64,000 bases of DNA from Mesotoga infera (GTDB lineage: Bacteria > Thermotogota > Thermotogae > Petrotogales > Kosmotogaceae): the NCBI RefSeq assembly GCF_900157305.1, contig NZ_LS974202.1:2294001-2358000 (forward strand), written 5' to 3'. Shown here in pieces: positions 34,864 through 42,867 of the stretch. The number at the start of each line of letters is the position of its first letter. Positions within the stretch are counted from its first letter, which is position 1. The notes below the pieces were generated by a model, which ran no database searches, was not told where the DNA came from, and saw only the letters and a program-made list of their open reading frames with translations. A program made the position numbers and the translations under genes.

Positions 34864-35478
34864 ATGTTTTCAATCATTAGCGGGAAGTACATCGCCGTTG
34901 AAGGTGTAATCGGTGTTGGAAAGACGACTCTTGTCAGAAACCTCTCTTTGAAATACTCGATACCGACTGTCCTGGAGGTAGTAGAGGAGAATCCTTTCTT
35001 GCCTAGCTTCTACGAAGACATGGACAGATGGGCCTTCCAGACACAGCTCTTTTTTCTTGTCAGTAGATTTGATCAACAATCCGCAGTGAAAAAGACGGCT
35101 GCCCAGGGGCAGGGAGTAGTTTCGGACTATACTTTTTATAAGGATCACCTCTTCGCTTCGCTTACTTTAAAAGGCGATCAGCTAGAGTTGTACGAAAAGA
35201 TCTTCAAAGTTTTACAGGATCAGGTACCGACTCCGGATCTGGTGGTCTATCTCTATGCAGATGTCAACGTTCTAATGAACCGTATAGCTCTAAGGGACAG
35301 ACCCTTCGAGAGGAGTATGGACCGGAACTATATCTCTATGCTCAGCGAGGCCTATGAGAAACACATGTGTTCTGAAAGAAACTTTCCGGTGTTGAGGATA
35401 GATACCTCCTCTATGGATTTCGTGAGGAATCAGAAAGACTTATATGAAATTTTCGAAAGAATCGAGGCGAGCTTATGA
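34864..35478 (+). CDS. Deoxynucleoside kinase, first of a pair
   Basis: A 204-residue kinase of the dNK/dGK-dAK family that phosphorylates deoxynucleosides. The P-loop GVIGVGKT lies at 14-21. EENPFLPSFYEDMDRWAFQTQLFFL is the family substrate-site block, and the lid region is RIALRDRPFERSMD. The DR(S/T) motif after the second strand is replaced by D-Y-T (VVSDYTFYKD). There is no clear ribosome site before ATG 34864. It overlaps the second kinase by four bases. Confidence 0.85.
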   Translation: MFSIISGKYIAVEGVIGVGKTTLVRNLSLKYSIPTVLEVVEENPFLPSFYEDMDRWAFQTQLFFLVSRFDQQSAVKKTAAQGQGVVSDYTFYKDHLFASLTLKGDQLELYEKIFKVLQDQVPTPDLVVYLYADVNVLMNRIALRDRPFERSMDRNYISMLSEAYEKHMCSERNFPVLRIDTSSMDFVRNQKDLYEIFERIEASL

Positions 35479-36119
35479 TACTGGGAATTTGCGGAAACAT
35501 CGGTGCTGGAAAGTCTTCGCTAACGGCTCTTCTAGAAGAGAGACTCGGTTTCAGGGGAGTGTACGAAGCGGTGGATGAAAACCCTTTTCTGAAAGACTTC
35601 TATTCCGATATGGGTCGCTGGGCCTTCCATTCCCAGCTATTCTTTCTTATAAAACGTTTCGACTTTCTCAAGAGGGTTAATACAGAAGGAGCTGTTGTCC
35701 TTCAGGATAGAACCATATACGAAGATGTGGAGATATTTGCAAGAAACCTTCACTTGATGGGCTATATAGACAACCGAGACTGGAAACTGTACCTGGATAC
35801 TTTCAAGACGCTCTCAGACCACCTCAGCACTCCTACAGGACTAGTTTACATCAAGTGCTCAACTTCTGTGCTTATGAAGAGGATCAAGAAACGCGGCAGA
35901 GGCTTCGAAAGTGATATAAAAGAAGAGTACATAGAAAGGCTTAACAGACTGTACGACGAATGGATTAAAGGTGCCGAATTCTGCAGAAAACTGATTATAG
36001 ACGGCGATAAATACGACTTTATGGAGAGCGATCAGGACAGGGAAGATGTTCTTCATCTAATTTCCAGATTCAACGCCGAGCTGGTGGCCGGCGTCCAGTC
36101 GAGACTCTTCTCTAGATAG
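35475..36119 (+). CDS. Deoxynucleoside kinase, second of a pair
   Basis: A 214-residue homologue of the upstream kinase. The P-loop GNIGAGKS is at 7-14, DENPFLKDFYSDMGRWAFHSQLFFL forms the substrate block, and the canonical LQDRTIYED is present. The lid is RIKKRGRGFESD. Adjacent, coupled kinases of this family form heterodimers with different nucleoside preferences in lactobacilli, and the same is a reasonable inference here. Confidence 0.87.
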   Translation: MILGICGNIGAGKSSLTALLEERLGFRGVYEAVDENPFLKDFYSDMGRWAFHSQLFFLIKRFDFLKRVNTEGAVVLQDRTIYEDVEIFARNLHLMGYIDNRDWKLYLDTFKTLSDHLSTPTGLVYIKCSTSVLMKRIKKRGRGFESDIKEEYIERLNRLYDEWIKGAEFCRKLIIDGDKYDFMESDQDREDVLHLISRFNAELVAGVQSRLFSR

Positions 36120-36183
36120 AGAGAGGAGCTCGCTGCAATTTAATTGGTTGTAAACTTAAATTTCGTATGATCGGGAGGTTCAC

Positions 36184-37533
36184 ATGGAGTTTCTATCTGT
36201 TCCTTTGCCAGAGAAGATAGTGTCGTATGAGAGTGAAGGCGCTTTTGAAAAGGCAACACGCGAGATAGACTTTCAACTCTCCTTAAGCCTTCCTTCAATG
36301 CTCCGCGAAAGACTGCTCTGGGAAAGAGAGAGGTTGAGACGGATACGTGATAATTACATTTTCACCGTTGATAGAGCTTTCGAGATACTTGATTCGGAAC
36401 TGTCAGACTTCACTCGCGGGGAGTTCGATGAATTGAAGAAAGGTGGCTATCTCGATTTCATGGTTATCGACGGCGAGGAGTTCTACGAAAAGAGGTTCGA
36501 TAAAAATATGCTCTTTGCCAGAAATGAGTATGAAAAACGCTTGAAAGAGAAAGACACCGATCGTGACAAAAAAAAGGAACTGCTGCAGACTCAGATAGAC
36601 CGTCTGATATCCGAGAGAGTACCGGCCACCTTCAGAATAAGAGCCCGTTCTTCCATCAATGCCAGGGTTCCGGTAGGAGACAAGGGCGAATACCTAAAAT
36701 GTTGGCTGCCAATTGCACGGCCTGGCGATCAGGTCGCAAATGTAAAGATACTCGGTACCAGCCAGAAAAAGTACTTTCTAGCACCTTCCGATGCTCCGCA
36801 GAGAACTATATACATGGAAGCGCCTGTGGGGGAAGTCAATTTCTCGGTTGAGTTCGAGTACGAAATCTCGGAAATCTCGACCTCTATCGACCCCTTTTCG
36901 ATCCGACCGGTTGATAGTGCCCGTTTCCATAACTATCTCTGTGAGCAAGCCCCACACATACTTTTCACACCCTTTCTCAAGAATCTGGCAAGCGAGATCG
37001 CAGGCAACGAGAGGAACCCTTACTACATCGCAAAAAGCTTTTACGACTGGATATGTGACAACATCAGATACTCCTTTATGAGCGAATACGCTCTCTATGG
37101 TAACTTGTCGGAATTCGCCGCCAGCAACATGAGAGGCGACTGTGGGCTGAAAGCCCTCCTCTTTATGACGCTGTGCAGGATCAAGGGGATACCTTCCAGG
37201 TGGCAATCGGGCTGGTATGCAACCCCGGTCGGAGCCAGTCCTCATGACTGGGCTTTCTTCTGGATCGAGCCTTATGGGTGGGTTCCAGTGGATGGCTCTT
37301 TCGGAGGCGCCCGAAAGGATATACCGGCTTACAGGGAGTTCTACTTCGGAAATCTGGACGCTTACAGAATGGTTGCCAACTCGGCCTTCATGGCTCCTCT
37401 AACACCGCCAAAGAGATTTTACAGGTTTGATCCATACGATAACCAAACCGGTGAGATAGAAACCAACTTGAGGCCGATCCGGAGCGGTGAAAAAGAGCAC
37501 GCACTAGAGATACTGGACTTCGAAAGAATATAA
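36184..37533 (+). CDS. Transglutaminase-fold protein
   Basis: A 449-residue protein without signal peptide. The N-terminal half (about 1-260) is charged and includes a helical part and a beta-rich part. A transglutaminase-like domain follows, with the catalytic triad Cys320 (MRGDCGLKA), His354 (SPHDWAFF) and Asp370 (PVDGSFGG). Such bacterial domains usually act as cysteine proteases or peptidases rather than cross-linkers. GGGAGG is seven bases before the ATG. The substrate is unknown. It lies 25 bp before aroH. Confidence 0.82.
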   Translation: MEFLSVPLPEKIVSYESEGAFEKATREIDFQLSLSLPSMLRERLLWERERLRRIRDNYIFTVDRAFEILDSELSDFTRGEFDELKKGGYLDFMVIDGEEFYEKRFDKNMLFARNEYEKRLKEKDTDRDKKKELLQTQIDRLISERVPATFRIRARSSINARVPVGDKGEYLKCWLPIARPGDQVANVKILGTSQKKYFLAPSDAPQRTIYMEAPVGEVNFSVEFEYEISEISTSIDPFSIRPVDSARFHNYLCEQAPHILFTPFLKNLASEIAGNERNPYYIAKSFYDWICDNIRYSFMSEYALYGNLSEFAASNMRGDCGLKALLFMTLCRIKGIPSRWQSGWYATPVGASPHDWAFFWIEPYGWVPVDGSFGGARKDIPAYREFYFGNLDAYRMVANSAFMAPLTPPKRFYRFDPYDNQTGEIETNLRPIRSGEKEHALEILDFERI

Positions 37534-37558
37534 ACTTCATCGCGGGGATAAGAGGGAT

Positions 37559-37918
37559 ATGAAAGCAATAAGAGGAGCTACTTCAGTTGAGAAGAACGAA
37601 CGCGAAGAGATCGCTGCAAGGACGATCGAATTGATCGAAAAGATTCTCACCAATAACGATATTTGGGAAATACACTCGGTGATCTTCACCGTAACCCGAG
37701 ACATCACCGCCTTCAACCCGGCCACGGCCTTTAGGGAGAGATTTGATTATAACAATGTTGCACTGTTGTGTATCAATGAGGCGGACTTTCAGGGATCACC
37801 GAATGGAATTATAAGGGTTCTCATCCATTGTGAATCGACCTCGAAGAACTTCGTATACCTTCACAGGGCACGTAATCTCAGGCCCGATCTTGTTTTTAAT
37901 GGTGAGGACAACCCATGA
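37559..37918 (+). CDS. aroH: Monofunctional chorismate mutase (AroH type)
   Basis: The enzyme rearranges chorismate to prephenate. It is 119 residues of the trimeric AroH class, not the all-helical AroQ class. Conserved parts are the N-terminal IRGATSVEKNE, FNPATAFRE, INEADFQGS, IIRVLIHC and the C-terminal VYLHRARNLRPDL, which carry the arginines and tyrosine of the active site. Its stop overlaps the tyrA start (ATGA), so the two steps to tyrosine are coupled. Confidence 0.9.
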   Translation: MKAIRGATSVEKNEREEIAARTIELIEKILTNNDIWEIHSVIFTVTRDITAFNPATAFRERFDYNNVALLCINEADFQGSPNGIIRVLIHCESTSKNFVYLHRARNLRPDLVFNGEDNP

Positions 37919-38688
37919 AGATTCTTATAATCGGTGGCGGATCGATCGGTGGGTCGATAGCTCTCAGACTTTGCGAAAAGGGTTACCGGGTCTCTGTCTT
38001 CGATACTTGCGAAAGTGTACTTTTAACGCTCTTTTACAGTGGAATTGAAACTGGCCCGCTTGATCTTCTAATATCAGGCAATGAAATAACCGTGATCGCG
38101 ACTCCCATGAGTGCGGAACTGGAACTGCTCGAAAGTATGGAATTTAATGGTCCTGTAATGGATGTGGCAAGTGTCATGAGGCCCTTCCATGAAGTGGCTT
38201 CAAGAAGGAAAATGCGCTTCATAAACGGCCATCCGATGGCTGGCAATGAACGTTCTGGATCGGCTGGCTGGGATAGAAGAATGTTCGAAGGTCGCCTATT
38301 TTTCCTCTCTCCGTGCGAAACGGCCAGAAATGCAGACGTCAGCGCCGCCTTGAAGATAGTGAACGATCTGGGAGCCAAACCTGAGTTCATAGAACCAGCC
38401 GAACACGATGAGATACTTTCACGTATAAGCCAGGGAATTTTCTATCTGTCACGAGCCGCAATGAAACTGGGGAAGAATCATGAGAAATATGCCGGTCCGG
38501 GTTTTGCTTCTACAACAAGGCTTGGCAGGCAAAACATAGAAATGGCACTGGATATGGCCCGATTCAATGGAGATAATATCGCCGAAGCCCTTGAAAGAAC
38601 CGAAGAGTACCTTCACAAAGTCAAAGAGGCAATAAGATCTAAAGATACGGTGAGGCTCGCCGAACTTATGGACCTTGAAGAGATATAG
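37915..38688 (+). CDS. tyrA: Prephenate dehydrogenase
   Basis: The enzyme oxidises prephenate to 4-hydroxyphenylpyruvate in tyrosine synthesis. In 257 residues it has the dinucleotide loop GGGSIG (7-12), DVASVMRPF and the catalytic GHPMAGNERSG block (family GHPMAG-E-SG). The C-terminal helical dimerisation domain is present, and there is no ACT domain. It overlaps aroH by four bases. Confidence 0.9.
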   Translation: MKILIIGGGSIGGSIALRLCEKGYRVSVFDTCESVLLTLFYSGIETGPLDLLISGNEITVIATPMSAELELLESMEFNGPVMDVASVMRPFHEVASRRKMRFINGHPMAGNERSGSAGWDRRMFEGRLFFLSPCETARNADVSAALKIVNDLGAKPEFIEPAEHDEILSRISQGIFYLSRAAMKLGKNHEKYAGPGFASTTRLGRQNIEMALDMARFNGDNIAEALERTEEYLHKVKEAIRSKDTVRLAELMDLEEI

Positions 38689-38777
38689 AAAAATACGCAT
38701 ATTGCAGACGGCACTACAGATAGTACCATGAAGCAGCCCAATTTGAGATTGTGACTGATTTATGTTTAAACATTCTG

Positions 38778-38795
38778 TAGTTCTCTAAAGAACTA
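38778..38795. terminator. Small hairpin between convergent genes
   Basis: A perfect 7 bp AT-rich stem with a 4 nt loop overlaps the stop codon of the minus-strand channel gene. There is no T tract, so it is at most a weak terminator. Confidence 0.3.
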
Positions 38796-39653
38796 GGTGA
38801 TGCTTTTATCACCCTTTGCTTTCCCTTCTCGCAGATATACGAACCAGTAGATCGTAGCGACGAACAGCGCGCCACCTACGATGTTGCCGAGAGTCACAGG
38901 AATAAGGTTTTTTGTGAAGAGAGTTCCCCAATTCAAATTTGCGATCTGATCGCTCTTGACGCCCAGCGAGATGGCTGCCTGAACGAACCCTTCATTGGCT
39001 TTGGCGAGAATCCCTGCGGGGATATAATACATGTTTGCCACGCTGTGCTCAAAACCAGATGCTATGAACAACCAGATCGGAAAGAAAATGGCCAAAATCT
39101 TTCCGGCGATATCTCTGGCTGTGGAAGCCATCCACACAGCAATACAAACCAGCCAGTTACATAATATACCCATGTAGAAGGCATTTTCAAAGTTAAGCCC
39201 TGTCTTATAGACGGCAGTCTTGATAGTGAATCCACCCAGTAAATTCCCAGAAAAACCCAGCTGACCGGAATGCAGTATAAAATATACGACTAGAAGAGAC
39301 CCTACAAAGTTTCCCGTATATACGAAAAACCAGTTCTTCAACATAGCCAGCCATCTTGACTTATTCTTCAAACACGAAATAACGATCAGACTGTTTCCCG
39401 TGAACAATTCGGCACCGGCAATAATCACCATCATCAAACCCGTGGTGAATATCACTCCAGCGAGGGCCTTTGCCAATCCGACAGAGCCTATTGTATGAAT
39501 TGCAACATTGGATCCCTCCGCAGCAAAGGCAATGAATGCACCGCCCAAAATACCAAGTACAAATTCCTTTAAGGCCGTATAACTGGTTTTTTTGCACCCA
39601 GTTTCAATGAAACTCGCAGCGTTTTCTGAAGGACTCAGAAAAGACTTTTCCAT
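38793..39653 (-). CDS. Formate/nitrite transporter (FNT) family channel
   Basis: A 286-residue membrane protein with six helices. It has FNT features: FVLGILGGAFIAFA in helix 1, the GAELFTGNS loop (omega-loop region), GNFVGSLLVV, GILCNWLVCIAVWMA and the ASGFEHSVANMY block. Family members conduct formate, nitrite or hydrosulfide, and the substrate cannot be fixed here. The start is ATG 39653, five bases after GGGGGAG; a GTG two codons earlier is part of the site. A TATAAA at 39676-39671 could be its -10. The gene is isolated. Confidence 0.88.
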   Translation of the reverse strand: MEKSFLSPSENAASFIETGCKKTSYTALKEFVLGILGGAFIAFAAEGSNVAIHTIGSVGLAKALAGVIFTTGLMMVIIAGAELFTGNSLIVISCLKNKSRWLAMLKNWFFVYTGNFVGSLLVVYFILHSGQLGFSGNLLGGFTIKTAVYKTGLNFENAFYMGILCNWLVCIAVWMASTARDIAGKILAIFFPIWLFIASGFEHSVANMYYIPAGILAKANEGFVQAAISLGVKSDQIANLNWGTLFTKNLIPVTLGNIVGGALFVATIYWFVYLREGKAKGDKSIT

Positions 39654-39942
39654 ATACACTCCCCCTGCGATTTATACGATAGGAATTTTCCAGCAAAACA
39701 GGTGACTTTGCAGATCGAAATTCATTTAGCAAACCTGACCAAATGTTACCACATTCTACGAAGAAAGGGTAGTCACAAATAGCTCAATTTGAATCTCCAA
39801 GGAGAAGAGTCAGGTCGTTCAAAAGAATAAATCCTTTATGAGTGAGGAAGATTATCCTTTGCCATATAATCTATTTACCCTTTCGCGGTTGCATATTTCT
39901 TGTTTCCCATATATCTACACTAAGTCAAGAAAGCCCAATCTC

Positions 39943-40311
39943 TTAAACTTCTTTCAATTGCGGATCATTTTCTTCTTTAATCAGTGTGCCTATGCGGTTG
40001 CCTTCCGCGTCAAGGATTGCATATCTGCCATCGGGAAGTACCTTGAATTGAGCTGCCCTTCTTTCAATTTCGGTTAGTTTTCCGGATTGTTTTTTTCTGT
40101 TTGTGTAAGATTCTTCCGTTTCCTCACCACCTTTAGCATTCCAGTCCAGCTTTTTCTGGATTGTCCATTCGTCGACGAAGTACCTTTTCCCTAGCTTAAT
40201 GGCCTTCAAAGTCCCGTCGTTTATCCATTTCCGAATAGTCCAGGACGTACAATCCAAGATTTCTGCCACTTCCTTTGTGTCGTAGTATTTGTTACCCTTG
40301 ATTTCTATCAT
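39943..40311 (-). CDS. Excisionase-like HTH protein
   Basis: A 122-residue protein with an N-terminal winged helix-turn-helix of the MerR/Xis (HTH_17) type: YYDTKEVAEILDCTSWTIRKWINDGTLKAIKLGKRYFVDEWTI (about 9-51, quoted in two parts by position 9-28 and 29-51 of the protein). A charged linker is followed by a short beta module (FKVLPDGRYAILDAEG). Good GAGGAGGGG site and near-consensus promoter. No integrase or phage gene is nearby, so it is probably a small chromosomal regulator or a mobile-element remnant. Confidence 0.75.
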   Translation of the reverse strand: MIEIKGNKYYDTKEVAEILDCTSWTIRKWINDGTLKAIKLGKRYFVDEWTIQKKLDWNAKGGEETEESYTNRKKQSGKLTEIERRAAQFKVLPDGRYAILDAEGNRIGTLIKEENDPQLKEV

Positions 40312-40331
40312 TATTTCCCCTCCTCTTTAAC

Positions 40332-40360
40332 ATATTACCATGTTTTCTAATATATATCAA
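40332..40360 (-). promoter_or_regulatory. Promoter of the excisionase-like gene
   Basis: On the minus strand TTGATA (40360-40355) and TAATAT (40337-40332) with a 17 bp spacer, 20 bp upstream of the ATG. Confidence 0.65.
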
Positions 40361-40504
40361 TCTTATCTAATCCAAACATATTTATGATATTCTTCTTATT
40401 ATCGGGCGAACAAGTTGAGTTCTCAGAGTGGTGATGCCTAAAAGCCTGTTTCGTCCTAAGGACAATCGCGATATATAATACAGCTAGCGATCTCCAGATA
40501 CAGT

Positions 40505-40515
40505 GGAGGTGATCC
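40505..40515 (+). promoter_or_regulatory. Extended ribosome binding site
   Basis: GGAGGTGATCC, an 11-base full complement to the 16S rRNA 3' end, lies two bases before GTG 40517 (seven from GGAGG) and decides that start. A TATAAT at 40474-40479 may be the -10 box of the same gene. Confidence 0.75.
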
Positions 40516-40516
40516 G

Positions 40517-41302
40517 GTGAGGCAGATCAGGTCTATAATGGGAGTTTTAAGCGTCTATTTGCGCAGCTTTGTGGATACAATGTCCGATAGGAGCCTAATG
40601 AACAGATCGTTGTTTTCCAGCAATCTAAATGTTTACAGAGCGCTGAAATGGTTCAACATCGTCTTTTCATTTCTCCTATTCATACCGGTTTTTGCATCAC
40701 TGGCGAGTTTCAACCTTCCGCACCTGCTAGGCTATTTGATCATGGCCTTTTTAGGTTATGCGACGTGGATCTTTCAAGGAATAACCGGCGTCCCAATCTT
40801 CGAAGAGATAAGGTTTCTGGTACTGTTACACCTAAATCTCCACAGTGTGTTCGGTATGTGGCTGGAATTCTACAACAGATTTGTTATATACGACGATATA
40901 CTACACATTCACGGTGGTTTCCTGGGTGCAGTTGCTATCTTTCCCTTCGTTCTGGGATCATCTCTAGCCTGGTCGAATTTGCCCAAACGTGCCGTCAAGT
41001 GGAAGGTTTGGTTCTCAGCTCTTTCGATCGTGAATATGTTCGGCGTTTTCTGGGAGATCTTCGAATTCGTTTCGGACAAGATATTCGGAAGCTATCCGGG
41101 CTACAGGATGGCCCAAGAAAACAGTCTAAACGATACCATGCTTGATTTGATCTACAACAACGTTGGCGCATCGATAGGTATTCTGGTCTTCTGGTGGTAT
41201 TTAAGGAAATCTAGAGACTTGAACGCCTTCATGGAGAAGATGGGTCGCAAGCTTGGAGAGTTCCTGGTTACAGGTAGAAAGAGAGCGAAGACGGGGAACT
41301 GA
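40517..41302 (+). CDS. Multi-pass membrane protein (DUF2238/YjdF-like)
   Basis: A 261-residue protein. A polar N-terminal stretch precedes about five helices (about 45-65, 71-91, 100-114, 131-150, 170-187, with another at 225-242). IYDDILHIHGGFLGAVAIF, FGVFWEIFEFVSDK and NDTMLDLIYNNVGASIG recall the YDRLGHF, YELLEW and DTxxDMxxNxxGA blocks of DUF2238 membrane proteins. Function unknown. It precedes the hydrolase gene by 35 bp and may be co-transcribed. Confidence 0.6.
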   Translation: MRQIRSIMGVLSVYLRSFVDTMSDRSLMNRSLFSSNLNVYRALKWFNIVFSFLLFIPVFASLASFNLPHLLGYLIMAFLGYATWIFQGITGVPIFEEIRFLVLLHLNLHSVFGMWLEFYNRFVIYDDILHIHGGFLGAVAIFPFVLGSSLAWSNLPKRAVKWKVWFSALSIVNMFGVFWEIFEFVSDKIFGSYPGYRMAQENSLNDTMLDLIYNNVGASIGILVFWWYLRKSRDLNAFMEKMGRKLGEFLVTGRKRAKTGN

Positions 41303-41337
41303 AAGCGAATTCCTGGTACGATTTGGAGGTGTTCTTT

Positions 41338-42153
41338 GTGGCATATATGACGGTAAACGGAGTGAATATCTACTACGAATTGGCAGGGAAAAAAGACGCA
41401 AAAGAGACAGTTGCATTTTTCAATGGCGTTATGGCATCAACTAACAGCTGGACATCGCAGAGAAAGTTGTTCGAAAAATTCGGCTTCAAGATTCTGCTCC
41501 ACGACTTCAAAGGACAACTCCTTTCAGAGAAACCGGCCGGACCTTACTCCTTCTCCCAGCATGCATTAGAAGCCAAACTTCTGATGAAAGAGCTTGGGAT
41601 TGAAAGGGTTCACATAATCGGCACCTCTTACGGCGGTGAGGTGGCTTTGAAATTCGCGATTGATTATCCCGAAATGGTTAATTCCATCTCGGTAATAGAT
41701 TCAGTCAGCGAAATAGATGAAGTTTTAAAACTCTTTGTGAGAGGCTGGAGAGAAGCCGCAGGTCAAAGGGATGCAAAAAAGTTTTTCTGGAGTATGGTAC
41801 CGACTATCTATCACAGTTCTTTCATAAGTGAAAACAAGAAAATGCTAGAGGAAAGAGCCCGTGTTCTAGAAAAAGTTCCAGAAGATTACTACGAAGGACA
41901 AATAGCTCTCTACGATACTTTCGTGAGCGATGTTCACATGACTGATGATCTACGCAAGATAAAAGCTCCAGCTCTGGTCGTTTGCGGGGAGGACGATATT
42001 CTCAAACCGCGTAAATTTTCAAAGATAATAGCCGACGCAATAACACGTTCCGAGTTCGCCGTTATTCCCGATTGCGGGCATGTCACCATTTTTGAAAAAC
42101 CAGAAGTTCTAAACAGTCTTCTGCTTGGCTTTGTTATAAAAAATTCGAATTGA
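41338..42153 (+). CDS. Alpha/beta hydrolase
   Basis: A 271-residue alpha/beta-hydrolase-fold enzyme. Nucleophile Ser97 is in GTSYGGE, the acid in CGEDDILKP, and the His in PDCGHVTIFEKP. The oxyanion region is FFNGVMAS. A helical cap (about 125-205) lies between strands. The start is GTG 41338, eight bases after GGAGG; a TTG at 41323 lies within that site. It resembles esterase/lactonase-type members, but the substrate is unknown. Confidence 0.85.
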   Translation: MAYMTVNGVNIYYELAGKKDAKETVAFFNGVMASTNSWTSQRKLFEKFGFKILLHDFKGQLLSEKPAGPYSFSQHALEAKLLMKELGIERVHIIGTSYGGEVALKFAIDYPEMVNSISVIDSVSEIDEVLKLFVRGWREAAGQRDAKKFFWSMVPTIYHSSFISENKKMLEERARVLEKVPEDYYEGQIALYDTFVSDVHMTDDLRKIKAPALVVCGEDDILKPRKFSKIIADAITRSEFAVIPDCGHVTIFEKPEVLNSLLLGFVIKNSN

Positions 42154-42171
42154 TTTCATAGTTCTCGTATT

Positions 42172-42867
42172 TCAAGCTTCCAAGCCTTCAAGAACCGCCT
42201 TAAGTTCAATGAAATCTCTGGCTATCATGAAAGGGCCCTTACCGGGTTCAGCTTCGGGATTGATCCATATGAAGTCGATTCCTGCCTTCTGAGCGCCCGA
42301 AAAATCTGACTCCAGACTGTCTCCTATGTACACTGCTTCATCCTTTTGGACACCCGCTTTTTCCAGCGCAACCGCAAAGATCCGGGGGTCTGGTTTAGCG
42401 TAACCGGCCTCCTCCGAGGATAGTGAAAACTCGAAGAACCTATGCAGACTGGCAATGCGGAACTTATTGAGCTGCACACGATAAACACCGTTTGTTATTA
42501 TCGCCATGCGCCTACCGGCATTTTTAAACTGGTGTAGAAACTCTTCGGCGCCTGGAAGGAAGTAAGCTCTATTGGAGAGTCCCATTAGGTACTCCTCGTT
42601 CAGATCATTTGCATCGAAGTTAATATCAATAAGTCTGCAGAACTCTTCGAATCTCTCCACAACAACCCTTTCCTTTGAGACAGCTCCTTTTTCCAGCATT
42701 GACCACCACTTCCTGTTTATCTGCCGGTAGCTTTCGACCTGAGAGGAACTCAGAGTTACTCCCCTGGATTTGAAAACCTCAATCAGGGCTTCGCTCTCGC
42801 TCCTTTCGAAATCGAGTATCGTGTGGTCTAGATCGAAGAAGTACATACGGTAGCGCGAGTCACTCAT
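42172..42867 (-). CDS. HAD-superfamily phosphatase (YjjG-like)
   Basis: A 231-residue HAD hydrolase with motif I DLDHTILDF (nucleophile Asp about residue 12), motif II ITNGVY, motif III Lys in EEAGYAKPDPRIF and motif IV IGDSLESDF. The helical cap lies between motifs I and II. The YjjG/YfnB subgroup acts on nucleoside monophosphates such as non-canonical pyrimidine nucleotides. It starts eight bases inside the end of the upstream PLP-enzyme gene, so the two are coupled. Confidence 0.85.
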   Translation of the reverse strand: MSDSRYRMYFFDLDHTILDFERSESEALIEVFKSRGVTLSSSQVESYRQINRKWWSMLEKGAVSKERVVVERFEEFCRLIDINFDANDLNEEYLMGLSNRAYFLPGAEEFLHQFKNAGRRMAIITNGVYRVQLNKFRIASLHRFFEFSLSSEEAGYAKPDPRIFAVALEKAGVQKDEAVYIGDSLESDFSGAQKAGIDFIWINPEAEPGKGPFMIARDFIELKAVLEGLEA

